Origin: Sporopachydermia quercuum
Lineage: Eukaryota; Ascomycota; Sporopachydermiomycetes; Sporopachydermiales; Sporopachydermiaceae
Assembly: GCA_001599295.1 (NCBI GenBank)
Contig: BCGN01000004.1
Coordinates: forward strand, 4,138-68,137
Length of the DNA: 64,000 bases
Direction: 5' to 3'
Positions 30,491 through 41,043 of the stretch are shown here, in pieces. The notes beneath the pieces were generated by a model. The model searched no databases. It saw only the letters and a program-made list of their open reading frames with translations, and was not told where the DNA came from. The position numbers and the translations under genes are program-made. How positions within the stretch are numbered: the stretch's first letter is position 1; every line of letters begins with the position of its first letter.

Positions 30491-33400
30491 TTATAAACGA
30501 AGAAATTTAGACATGTATGTAGGCTGTCTATCTCCAGAATTAGCACTGAGAATAACTTCACGACTGATACTTCTACAGTCACTAATCACATCAGCAGCCC
30601 ATTTACTATCAATTGATGGATGACTTTTTCTCTTAGCCTTGATAAAAAACTCAACAAATGCAACAGGACAATCCCAGTAGTCGTTCAAGATCTCCTCGTA
30701 TTTAGTAGTGAGTTGTTTCCATGTTTCGTTATCTTGTTTGGCCAGATCAATCTCCAATAGATCAATCAAATGCTCAAACATCCGAAATTCTAATTGCACA
30801 GAGCTTGGCTCTGTATACTGCGTAAAGAAATCGTACAAAACCCCAACATCTCGTTTGATTGCTTCCAAGCATTTAGGGAAATCCAGACCACTACCTGAGA
30901 TATGTAAAGCATTTGCTGCAGCTTCAGACTTGCTCTGTCCACTGACACTTTCGCCAGCTTCGTCCAGCTTATGGTGATTTGGTTTTAAGCATGTTAGATA
31001 ATTAACTACAGTAGCATCCAACACATCTTCTACCATAACTTCAAATAAGTAAGGGTTAAGGTTCTGTTGAAACTCCTGGAAATAATCTTGTAGCGTATCT
31101 TTGATCTGTATTGTATAATTGACATTAGAATGCCATTTCTTACCAAATATATGTCTGAATGGGTCATTAAGATCAGCAAATATTATCTTGATAAGTCCAT
31201 CAACACATTGTTTTGCTAAAGCTGCATATTCATCAATCAATTTATTCAAACAAGCTGATATCTCTACCTTATATTTCTTGCTCACCATGCCCAAGCATTT
31301 ATTGAGAATAGATTCTGTATAGTCTGCACTTTTGATTTGATCATTGGCAAATGCAATCAAATACTCAATCAATCCACCAGGAAATTCGTCTTCCACTCCT
31401 AAAGCCTCATTGCTATCATCGTGTCTTCTCAACTTGACAAACATGGACTTTCTCTTCTGCTTATTTGTATGTTGTTTATCATAAATCAGCTGCTGGCGTA
31501 TTTCATTCTGGACCAGATTACTCCATTTCTCTTGCCGTTTAGTAAGCAAAACTGCAAACTCTTTGATCACACCAGAAAGAATTCTAGCCTGTCCCGAGTC
31601 AGCGGCTACCTCTGCCTGCTGACTGAACATCTTATATACAATATTGGCACCTTTCAAGCCCAAATAGTTATCAGAATCAAGCTCTGGAGCTGCTTCCCTA
31701 GTAAGGAATTCCTTTGTTTCTGTTTCCATGATGTTTTGAATCCATTCTTTCATCTTGGTCACCAGCAAGTTGAGATATTCATCCAGCAGCTCAAGCTTTT
31801 TATGACCAAGCAACAACGATTTCAATTCTCTTCGGGTCTGCGACTTCTTTCCTTCTCCTTCTTTATTACCACTGTCTTCTTCAATAGCCATAGTATTCTC
31901 TTCTAAATACTCTTTCGCAATGCCTAGCTCATTATACATTACATCATTATATGTCTTATCAAACTCCAGAATACGTAGAACTTCTACTGCTTGAATGTCA
32001 GGGTTCTTGAGTAATCCTAGTACTAAATTCTTAGTTTCAGCATGATAGAAATTATAGAAAACAGCAAAAATGTTCCATCGTTCGGGAACAAGATACTGAA
32101 CTTCTTGTTTCACCAGAAACAAATCGTTGAATATCCAATCCAAGTTGTCCAGCAAAGAGAACAAGTCGTCACCAAAGGCATTCTTACAGTTCTGAAACGT
32201 TTCTTGAACTGATTGCCCAATAGCTTGAAAAAATCGCTCTTTGTAGAAATACGGTTTTTTTCTTTCAGTCAGATTTCTACCAGGAAATGTCTTATTCAGT
32301 TCCTTAGCTTTTGCTTGGCCCATTGTTCCACCTCGGAACTCCTTGCGCAGCTTTTCCTTCTGTTTCTCGTATATATTATTAATAATTCGCGTTTTCAAGT
32401 CTTCTTTCTCTTCAAAATCAATGATCTTGGCTACACGAACGACCAGGCTTTGGTTGTCCTCTCTGACAATTTCCAGAATTCCTCCCGCTATATCTATTAG
32501 ATTATCATCGAACATTTGAACTACACGTTGTAAAGGTTGGAAATGACGCGTTACTGTTCTTCTAGTATCTTCACTGCCGGCAGCTGCTAGTAGGGACAGC
32601 TTGTCTTCCAGATATCGTAGTTTGAGCAGATGGTAATGAGAGGCTAGCAAGTTGGGCATTTCAGAGTTTAGTTGAACTGTAGAGGTGTTAGATAAAGCGT
32701 GAAAAACAGGGATAACTCATGCAGTTGAACACTTCTAATCGCATTAGAAAGTATCAAAGGATACTTACATTCACCATCGGCCAGGATCAATTGTTTGCAA
32801 AAATCAATATCATCGTGAAGCGTTTTAAGACTATCGTATATCCTTAATGATTCAACGAAATTATCATGGATTTTTGACATCTATACAGAAGGATTGTTAG
32901 GCGAAACGAGTTTATGATTTCGTTATTGAAACGGTTTTCTAGAATAAATATTTCAATCCATATCACATACATCAGAAATTATCTCATAATCTTTCACTGA
33001 GCTGAATGAATCATCAGCTATTTTATTGACCTTTAGGACTGTTAGTTGATTTCTTTTAAAGGAGCATAAACACATCAAAAATTTTATTTCTTTAGTCTCA
33101 TTTCTCGTCCACCCTTACCTTTGCCAGGTTCTTCTTCAAAGCAGAGATGGATGTTTTCGCTGAGTTAAGAGCAGCTATCCCGCTCATAGAATCTTCAATC
33201 TGTGTCTGGGCAGCTGCTCTTAGATGAACATCGACTGCAGTTTTCTCTTTCACAAATCGTTCTTTAATAATAGATATATTGTCCAAGTCCTGCAATATTT
33301 GGTCAGTTGTTTCCGTTGTTGATCTAGCAGTAGAATTGAATCACATACGAATCATTAAAAGTTATCAACACTACCGGTACAAGGAATCGGTGGTGTTCCA

Positions 33401-33583
33401 CTTACATCTTGAGATTTTATAAGCTCAGAAACCCTGTATGCAGTTAGAATCATTAATCTCAAGAGTGGAAGGAATGTAACTTCATAATTGAGTAAAATCT
33501 GTTACTTTTTTTTTAATTGTTTGTTTGACAGTCGAATCTTATCACAATACGTACTTTAGAAGAGCTGATGAAGTATCAGTCAT
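30491..33583 (-). CDS. SEC6: exocyst subunit Sec6, six exons
   Basis: Exocyst subunit for tethering secretory vesicles at the plasma membrane. My model in coding order: 33583-33555, 33433-33406, 33289-33119, 33030-32971, 32880-32769, 32676-30491, giving 861 residues (S. cerevisiae Sec6 has 805). All introns are GT..AG with donors GTACGT, GTAAGT, GTAAGG, GTATGT and GTAAGT; lengths are about 121, 116, 88, 90 and 92 bp. The joined N-terminus contains ISIIKERFVKEKTAVDVHL and ALNSAKTSISALKKNL, then VNKIADDSF, aligning with the coiled N-terminus of Sec6, and the last exon carries LDNLDWIFNDLFLVK, GGLIEYLIAFANDQIKSADY and FGKKWH typical of the family. Exon joins keep frame exactly. The first two exons are only 29 and 28 nt. 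The gene is divergent from the CENP-Q-like gene. Confidence 0.88.
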
Positions 33584-34162
33584 GATGCTTTCTTGATCGT
33601 AATTCTATCCATATGTTATGACTATGAACACCAATTCTTGAAATCCATCAAAAGATATCAAACGACCTATTCAGAGAACTTTTTCTCCACATCAAATCAA
33701 ATATCTTCATATCTATATTCTATCGAATGTAATAATAGTAGAATAGCATATATTGTCTGTTCTAGATAATCCTTTGTTTCTGTTGCCAGTTCAATTGGTG
33801 TTCTATGAATAGGGACAGGAGAATAACGGACGATCAAAATGAAGCTTTTGTCCTAATATGTCATGTGATATAAATCTGACTAATCAGGAAATGGAGGTTC
33901 GGACGAACACGATAAAGGATGACTTTTTACTTTATCTTATTTTCTTATTCAAGGCAGGATACAATTGATTGTTGCTTGTTGCTTGTTGATTATTGTTACA
34001 GTGGGATTCATCAATATTCTTGATATCAAAGAGCGTTCTTGTAGAATCTCTGTGGTTTGCACTGTTGTTGGAAACAAGTCTCTTGTTAGCTCATCGTACA
34101 CCCACATTACTGCAGCGCGTGGGACTGTAATATAGGTGATTGGTTCAGTAAGCAGATTCAAA
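33584..34162. other. divergent promoter region SEC6 / CENP-Q-like
   Basis: 580 bp between the two start codons; no further gene. A minus-strand frame (33949-34161) lies opposite the CENP-Q-like leader and is unsupported. Confidence 0.4.
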
Positions 34163-35172
34163 ATGGTCAGAGTCTCAGATTCCAGCTATGCTGCGAGAAA
34201 AGTAACTGAATCTCAGGAAGGAGCAAAAAATGATCACATTCCAGTCAACAATGACGCTGAGGAAATGGATATGAAAATAGTAAAGAAACGAATCTCAGCT
34301 ACTCAAAGGAAGAAAACCTGGGAACGCTTGAGCAGGAATTCGCTGAAAAGCATAGAACTGCTGGTGGATTTGTCTATAAACACAGTGGTAACATCCAGAA
34401 AGTATTCTCCAACAGCAAGTGCGCGAGCGCGAAATTCAAGACACCTTCATGCCTTATTAGATGAGTAAGTATCGCAAGACGTCTGATGAGCAGAGCAGTC
34501 AGCATTTCTGAGATAAAGAAACAATCTATGTTTAACGTATCTAACAAAATAACAGGCTGAATCGAAAACTATCACAAGTCTCATTTCCAACTGGCTTCAA
34601 AGAAGATATGTTTGATTTAGAAGCTCAGATGTCTAAACAGGTAAGCATACATCCAAGCAATTAGATCCTGGTAGACTATAATATTTCCTCCAATACTAAT
34701 AGATACTAAACTAGAAACAATATGAAGAAATTCTTTCATTTGACCTGCGGCAGATAAAAGAGCTCAATCGATGTATCAAAGAAGAAAAAGAGTAAGTAGT
34801 ATTGAGTCCATTCCCCGTAACCGGTAAGTTGATAGTACTACAATTATCTAACATGGATATTATAGAGGTTTGGCAATAGATAAAGCACAACTTATACGAA
34901 TGAGAAAAGCTTTGAAAGAACTAAAACTACAGCAGAATAATAGCTCCATACCCTTAAGCACAGTACCGTTGTCTACTTCTGATAAAACAGCCATTGAAAG
35001 TATTAAAGTCAAAACACCTAATGTCTATGACCCTGAGAAGGATGAGGGTTTGAAACAAGTAATGAGCAAACTACAAGGAAGACTACAAGCAATTGACTCG
35101 AATACTGAGTCTTTACAAGAGCTGGTTTCAGTTTGCAAGGATGTGAATGGTCAGCTTTCAATGATCCTATGA
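34163..35172 (+). CDS. CENP-Q/Fta7-like kinetochore protein, four exons
   Basis: My spliced model: 34163-34464, 34556-34640, 34715-34791, 34866-35172, coding 256 residues. Donors GTAAGT, GTAAGC and GTAAGT and AG acceptors all join in frame; a TACTAAAC branch-like site precedes the third exon. Features: a basic N-terminus, TQRKKTWERL then a helix, a conserved-looking LNRKLSQVSFPTGFKED-type stretch, DLEAQMSKQ and a coiled coil (EEILSFDLRQIKELNRCIKEE, continuing LAIDKAQLIRMRKALKEL). The order W-L helix, 'FP' block, 'DLE' block, then EE.. L..D...L coiled coil resembles CENP-Q (S. pombe Fta7), a CCAN inner-kinetochore subunit. The reading of the gene is solid; the family assignment is moderate because it rests on remembered pattern only. 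Confidence 0.6.
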
Positions 35173-36408
35173 TATGACAGCTTGAAGATGATGTAACTTG
35201 TTTTCAGACTTAATGGCATATGCTAATAGATACGAAACAATTTGAACTGAAGAAGGTCGAGTATTGATTATAAATTTATTCTTCGGTTTCAGAGTTTCTG
35301 AGAAAGCAGAGCATTTGATGCTTCTGCTTCACTACAATGGCAACTTTTGAGTGTAAAGCTCATAAAGAGGAAAGAAACAATATTCATTTCTTTAGAATCT
35401 GTATACAATCCTCTCATAGGAACTGATCCATATCTCTATCATACACACATATCACGTGGCACCTGACATCAGGACCAAATTCCAAACTCCGAATTCTAGG
35501 TTCTTTCTCCGCTTTCATTCCCACCTCCATTTCATATTATTTCTCCTATTCCTATAGTTATATCAATCTATAATATCATATGCATCTATTACTACCAGCA
35601 TGTATATTTCTGTGCGTGGTCTTTAAACGCTCCTTCAATTTCCGAAACAATCTTCTACTGTATCATTTTCGACTTTTTATACTCTCCAAACCTTAACTCC
35701 AATTTCTCTTTTCTGTCTCCCGTCTCCCATACCCTTTTACACCCATACCATACAAATCGCAATTGCAATTCCCAAAAACCCCAAACCACAAAACATCGTT
35801 TATAGTCACAATAGCATTCCCTACTGTTTATAGAATAAACAAAAGGAGAATCAACTGTTAGATAGCTGCTATATAGACTTTGAACGTATCTATACACACT
35901 TTTTATTACTTGAAGTAGTAAAAAAAGGCATAATTGCTCAATTGTGACGTGTAACGTGTAACGTAGCTTAGATACCTAACTGATTGGACTCTGGAACATT
36001 GTTCTCATTCGCGTGCATTTTAGACAGTAGACTGTGACCAAGAAGGAAGAACATTATTTCAACATTTGGTCTATATTGGAACAGCTTGTCAGGTATATTC
36101 GTTGAAACTGAATATATCAAGTATATTGGTGCCAGATTTATTGGACCTATACTGTATAGTGCATTGGTTATCTCCGCAAGGTGTTCTCGGCTTATCGACT
36201 AGAGCTAGGAAGTGTGTATTTTGGCGAATATTTAGTTTCTGCTTACATAGTATCTACGTGATATATGAAACAACTTCTACTGGAACAAAGAGAAAAAGAA
36301 GAGCAGTGAAAAATAAGACAACAACAACAAACGAATCATTAGTATTAAACTCAAGAGAAAAGGTCATCCGTTGGTATATTTAGTAGTAGAACTAGTAGAA
36401 TATTAACA
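35173..36408. other. PBP1 upstream region
   Basis: 1.2 kb between the CENP-Q-like stop and the PBP1 start. Contains TCACGTG at 35452-35458 and a pyrimidine-rich stretch at 35490-35720. A TTG-initiated frame at 36066-36383 is unsupported; this part may be PBP1 leader. Confidence 0.4.
35452..35458 (+). promoter_or_regulatory. Cbf1-type site TCACGTG
   Basis: aTCACGTGg, about 950 bp upstream of PBP1 and 280 bp past the CENP-Q-like stop. Motif only. Confidence 0.3.
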
Positions 36409-38862
36409 ATGGCTACTGTTAATAAAGGAAACAAATCCCTAGGCAATGGAGCACCTTTGAACAATAAAAAGCAATTTTATGAAACGAGGAAACCAGGATC
36501 AAAACCATGGGGAAACAGTTCCGGTTCTGGTTCAACAGATAGAAATAGTCCATCTGGAACCAATAGTAGTGGAGGTGACAATACTAAGAAACCCAATACT
36601 AATTATAGTCCAAGTGGATCCCCTACCCCTGATACCTCCAAGTACATGCATAAGAAAGTTAACTATCTGTTTGCTAAAGCCATTGGATCTAAAGTAATTG
36701 CTACATTGTCTTCTGGCGCTAGATACTCTGGTGTTTTGTCTTCAGCTCGTACTGATAACGATATTGGTGTCGTTCTTCGGTATGCTCAAATGCATACTAC
36801 AGCCCCGGGAGAAGAAGACGCTATGAATAAAGACGTGATAGCTACATTGGTAATTTCACCGAAAGATCTAGTAGGAGTTGAATTTGTTGCTGTTGATTTG
36901 ACACCAGACGTCAAACCCAGAACAGGATTCAAGACTGATACTGATATATCTAATGCTGGCAAACCAGTATCAGAACGGGAACTACAACCATGGAAACCAG
37001 AGAATGATAGTGACATCAGTGATTCATTGTCTTCTAGCTTGAACGGTTTGTCTTTGGAAGAAACTGGTGACGGATCATGGGATCAGTTTGCCGTGAATGA
37101 AAAAAAGTTTGGGGTTAAGTCTGAGTTTAATGAAGAACTATATACTACAAAGATCTCTACTGACTCGCCCGATTTCCAAGAACGATCAAGGAAGGCGGAA
37201 AAGCTAGCAAATGAGATTATCAATCAAAGCTACGATGGCAATATGCATTTGGCTGAAGAAAGGGGAATCGCTGTAGATGATAGTGGATATGATGAAGAAG
37301 ATAAGTATTCTGGTGTTGATAGAACTACATCAGGACTAGCAGTACAGAATACAACAGCCAGCCAAAAGAAAGGACACGAAATTCTCCATGCTATTAAAAA
37401 CAAATTGTCCATCTCGTCACCTACTCCTCCTAACGCGTTGAAAGAAGTAAGTGGCAAATATGTCCCACCGGCTTTCAGAGCAGCAGCAGCAACAGCTGAA
37501 GCTAAAAGCAAAGTCAGTACTGTTAGTAAAGAAAGTGACTTGGGTGTTGATCCTGCAGTCATCTCTGCTACCTCTGGTACAAGAATTAATACGAATTCCT
37601 CTAAAGAAAACCAACAACCCATTACCCCCATTCCAGCATCATCCATAGCAAAATCTACCCCGAGTCAACAACAACCACAACAAGCTCCAGTATCCAAATC
37701 TACAGAGAAACTAGTACAGCCCACAAAGAAAGTATCACAACCCAAGAAAGATGAATCTGAACCTTCGGTTAGTGAATGGGATACTAAAAGAGAGATTAAT
37801 TCTCTCAAGGAATTTTCTGCTAACTTCAAAATACCTTCATCAATCAAAAACAAGAGTTCCAGTACGGAAAATAAAACGTTGGGCGATAAGCTAACCGAAA
37901 TCGAAGCCAAAAATCTTAGTAATGGTCCTATCAGGGTTCCATCACCAATTGCACCGAGTGCTGCTGCAGCAGTAACAGATAATAAAGCCAAACCCGAAAT
38001 AGAAACAAAGAAAAGGCCCGCTGAACCAGAAAAAAAGAAAGAAGGTGGATTGAAATTTAATCCTGCTGCTGCTTCATTTGTTCCCAGTTTCACTGCTATG
38101 TCGGCAGGATCACCGTCCCAATACATCACACATATCAACACGCATAACCATTACAATCATCAATATAACAACGAATATAACAATAGGCGGATGTCAAACA
38201 CTTCCCATTCTTCCCCTCAAATGCATAAAAACAGAGTAAGTTCTGCTACTGCGTTTTTCGGATCCAAGAAACCCGTTAGTGCTAATAATAGAAAATCGCT
38301 GAAAACATCGTTTAATCCATTCATGCATGCCCAATCGCGAGCAGAAGATGGTAAGCTACCTGTTATTGAGAGAGCTTTTACTGTTCCACCAGCTTGGAAT
38401 AGCACCATAGAAGAATCCTATCAAACATTATTTCCTGTTCCTAGTAACTCACCAAGGTCTCCTTATGTTATGAAAGCACCTTACTATTCACCATCGACTG
38501 GAATGACAATGATGTCTCCTATGCCTATGGGAGGAATGCATGTGAACCCAGGACAAGTAATGGTACCGCTAATGAATCAATCGATGATGTATAATGAACA
38601 AATCATTCCAAATCAGGTTGGATTTAATCCTCCAACTCAATCACCTTTTGTACCAGGAATGATTCCGGGAGCCAATTATCAGCCAATGATGCAACCAGTT
38701 CAAGGATATACTTATCCAGTCGGATACTCTGTGAGACCTGTATATAATTCAGCAATGATGAACTCACAGTATTCACATGTTAACCAAGGAACAAACAACC
38801 GGGGCGTCAATCAAGGAAGTAATAACAACTATCAAGGGAACGGACCCAGACGTAATTATTGA
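36409..38862 (+). CDS. PBP1: Pbp1 / ataxin-2 homologue
   Basis: An 817-residue RNA-granule protein. After a Gly/Ser/Asn-rich N-terminus, residues ~80-163 form an Sm-like domain (VNYLFAKAIGSKVIATLSSG, then DVIATLVISPKDLVGVEFV). An LsmAD domain follows at about 223-275 (SWDQFAVNEKKFGVKSEF, EELYTTKI). At ~546-560, GLKFNPAAASFVPS fits the PAM2 consensus that binds the MLLE domain of poly(A)-binding protein. The C-terminus is disordered, rich in Met, Pro, Asn, Gln and Tyr (TGMTMMSPMPMGGM), like the methionine-rich region of yeast Pbp1 that phase-separates. In S. cerevisiae Pbp1 binds Pab1, controls polyadenylation and TORC1 through stress granules. Start ATG in context acaATGg; no introns. Confidence 0.9.
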   Translation: MATVNKGNKSLGNGAPLNNKKQFYETRKPGSKPWGNSSGSGSTDRNSPSGTNSSGGDNTKKPNTNYSPSGSPTPDTSKYMHKKVNYLFAKAIGSKVIATLSSGARYSGVLSSARTDNDIGVVLRYAQMHTTAPGEEDAMNKDVIATLVISPKDLVGVEFVAVDLTPDVKPRTGFKTDTDISNAGKPVSERELQPWKPENDSDISDSLSSSLNGLSLEETGDGSWDQFAVNEKKFGVKSEFNEELYTTKISTDSPDFQERSRKAEKLANEIINQSYDGNMHLAEERGIAVDDSGYDEEDKYSGVDRTTSGLAVQNTTASQKKGHEILHAIKNKLSISSPTPPNALKEVSGKYVPPAFRAAAATAEAKSKVSTVSKESDLGVDPAVISATSGTRINTNSSKENQQPITPIPASSIAKSTPSQQQPQQAPVSKSTEKLVQPTKKVSQPKKDESEPSVSEWDTKREINSLKEFSANFKIPSSIKNKSSSTENKTLGDKLTEIEAKNLSNGPIRVPSPIAPSAAAAVTDNKAKPEIETKKRPAEPEKKKEGGLKFNPAAASFVPSFTAMSAGSPSQYITHINTHNHYNHQYNNEYNNRRMSNTSHSSPQMHKNRVSSATAFFGSKKPVSANNRKSLKTSFNPFMHAQSRAEDGKLPVIERAFTVPPAWNSTIEESYQTLFPVPSNSPRSPYVMKAPYYSPSTGMTMMSPMPMGGMHVNPGQVMVPLMNQSMMYNEQIIPNQVGFNPPTQSPFVPGMIPGANYQPMMQPVQGYTYPVGYSVRPVYNSAMMNSQYSHVNQGTNNRGVNQGSNNNYQGNGPRRNY

Positions 38863-39414
38863 TTATGATCGCGCTTTGTCTCTTTTTTAGAGAAAAACAG
38901 GAATGGTGTGTAGCACAATGCTCAGTATATTGGCTATTAATGCATAAAAGTCTTTCTAATGCTTCGCTTGTAGATAATAGTTGAAGTACGGCCCATTACT
39001 CAGACTCACTCGCAGTATGCATCGTAAAAAGACCTTCGCGTGAGATAAACTATTGTCTCAAAACAGATAGCTTGAAACATAATAATCACGTGGCATATTC
39101 TTATAAATAAATGTTAATGTAATCTATATACCTGCAACGAGACTCAGTGTCTTCCTTAACATATAGTAAGACAAAAAAAGATCAAAAGACACAACAGATA
39201 TACAAGCAAATAAAACTAAGCAAAAGCTATAAATAGTTATTGATTGATTGCATATTCTAGCGTTGAATATTGTAACGCTCATATTTGACTGTAAATCTCC
39301 TTAATCTGGTACTACTTGGTACTACTTTACCTATCTCTTAAACCAGTTTCCACACATGCTTGTGATTGCTCCAAGCTTGATCCATCAACTGCTTCTGCCG
39401 ACTCTTACAGGGTG
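38863..39414. other. PBP1-RRN7 intergenic region
   Basis: 550 bp with TCACGTG at 39086-39092. The frame of RRN7 extends back to 39316 but only from a TTG; this part is probably leader. Confidence 0.4.
39086..39092 (+). promoter_or_regulatory. Cbf1-type site TCACGTG
   Basis: aaTCACGTGg, ~325 bp upstream of the RRN7 ATG. Motif only. Confidence 0.35.
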
Positions 39415-41043
39415 ATGAGTGGTCTATGGGTCAAAGGCCAAGTATGTGGCGTCGATAACTGTCAATCAGTGTTCTGGCGAACGATTGATGGTCAAACCGT
39501 TTGTAGAAATGGCCATGTGAAAGATGGCGATCTTCTTATTGAAGACGATGAAGATGACTATGTGCATACGAAGAAAATAGCTATTCCTCGATCATCACAA
39601 ACCATTGAAATTCCCAAAGCTCAACGTGTAGAATTGTATGGACCAGAAAGAAACATTTTTCTGCTGCAAAGTATGCAGAAAATCTTACTTAAACAGCTAG
39701 ATTGGCTGATAACGGTCAAGCAGGTTGATCCTAACGTTCATGGTGTAGCGAAGGCTTTATGGACAATTTCCTTAGCATATTATAATGCTGAAAACAAAGA
39801 CAGCGATTTATCCAGCATTTCCACTCGAGAGCTTCGTGTGAGGCTTGAAACATCCTCACTATTAAGGACAGTAACTATAAGCTATATATCGTGTTTACTG
39901 CTAAGAGCTCCAGTCAATCTACCAGAGATCATTGAAGCTATTGCTTCGTTGGAATTCCCCTTTCTAAGAGCTTTTGAACTATTAGATACAGATANGGAAT
40001 TTTGGTTCAAGCGTCCTATTTCTTTCAAAACAAGACTGACCCCAAGAGACATCCCAGTTGACAGAATATTCTATGATATTGAGGCTTTTGCTCTCCTCTT
40101 GTCCAAGCATTCAATCACAGTACCTCCAGTCGAATTGAACGTTTTGTCGTTCACCTCAGTATATGAACTAGTACTGCCAGTCGAATTATATTATATTATT
40201 CGTAATGTTATTGATTTATTATCCTTTAGTATAGTTTATCCTGCCTATAGTGGATTTGCTAAAGATATTATACAGGAATCTAAATTGGTAGGAATATATC
40301 TCTGCAGTTTTGATATTTGGTGGGCTGGTACGTACTGTGGAAGTTTCTTTCATCAAGAGAAAGAAAGTGGTGGAAATACTGAAAGTGAGCACGAAAATGA
40401 GAATGAAAGCAGTAATAATGATAGCAACAATAATAGTAATAGTAATAGTCAGAAAACTATGGGGGCACTCAATTATTTGTCCCACACCGAAGGATATGGT
40501 ATCAACTGGGAGATCTGGATGGAGATTCTATGTGACATTTATGACAATGGACAGCTATCGAATTTCAACACTTCTACAGCTAATGAAGTAGCAGGTTGGA
40601 GCACTATTAAAATGAATCGCTATCTTGATTGGTTTGAAGAAAAATTCTTAGGATTATCGTTTGATAGCTCGAGATTGAACGCTTCCGATGACAGAGTTGA
40701 AAGTTTCTATAGTCTTTATCATCCAAGTAGAAGGAAGCTGTATAAGATATTTGATTTCAAGGAAGATAAGAAGAAGTACGGAAAGCAGGATATGGATAGT
40801 TTACAAGAGGAATATGCTAAGAAGTATGATAAGAAGTATACGGTTTTTCAAAACGCATATGAAAAGATGAATAGTAATTTTGAAAAGACAGATAGCAGCA
40901 ATATAGAAGAAGTAACCGAGAAACTAATTTTGATAAGAAATGTGTTAATACATAGATTGGGCAAGAAATTTGCTATATCTCAAGAGCACATCGAACAAGG
41001 TTATCAATGGGCTATAATAGCTATCGGTAAGATACTTANTTGA
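39415..41043 (+). CDS. RRN7: Rrn7, RNA polymerase I core factor subunit
   Basis: A 542-residue protein from the ATG at 39415. The start is supported by the immediate zinc ribbon (C11, C16, C30 and H34 in CGVDNC...CRNGH) and by the following acidic DDEDD, matching the N-terminus of yeast Rrn7, the TFIIB-like/TAF1B subunit of core factor that recruits Pol I to rDNA promoters in the nucleolus. A helical segment with ILLKQLDWLIT and cyclin-fold-like helices follow. A low-complexity, acidic Asn/Ser insertion (about residues 320-350) lies between the second cyclin-like part and the C-terminal domain. Just before the stop an N makes the final codon ambiguous (ANT). Length is close to S. cerevisiae Rrn7 (514 aa). 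Confidence 0.85.
   Translation: MSGLWVKGQVCGVDNCQSVFWRTIDGQTVCRNGHVKDGDLLIEDDEDDYVHTKKIAIPRSSQTIEIPKAQRVELYGPERNIFLLQSMQKILLKQLDWLITVKQVDPNVHGVAKALWTISLAYYNAENKDSDLSSISTRELRVRLETSSLLRTVTISYISCLLLRAPVNLPEIIEAIASLEFPFLRAFELLDTDXEFWFKRPISFKTRLTPRDIPVDRIFYDIEAFALLLSKHSITVPPVELNVLSFTSVYELVLPVELYYIIRNVIDLLSFSIVYPAYSGFAKDIIQESKLVGIYLCSFDIWWAGTYCGSFFHQEKESGGNTESEHENENESSNNDSNNNSNSNSQKTMGALNYLSHTEGYGINWEIWMEILCDIYDNGQLSNFNTSTANEVAGWSTIKMNRYLDWFEEKFLGLSFDSSRLNASDDRVESFYSLYHPSRRKLYKIFDFKEDKKKYGKQDMDSLQEEYAKKYDKKYTVFQNAYEKMNSNFEKTDSSNIEEVTEKLILIRNVLIHRLGKKFAISQEHIEQGYQWAIIAIGKILX

Noticed and set aside
39316-39414. Longer N-terminus of Rrn7
   Set aside because: Starts at TTG; the zinc ribbon begins right after the ATG at 39415 as in the yeast homologue.
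39640-39760. CUG-Ser genetic code
   Set aside because: CTG falls at leucine-type conserved positions, e.g. WLIT in RRN7 and KILA in the DNA glycosylase.
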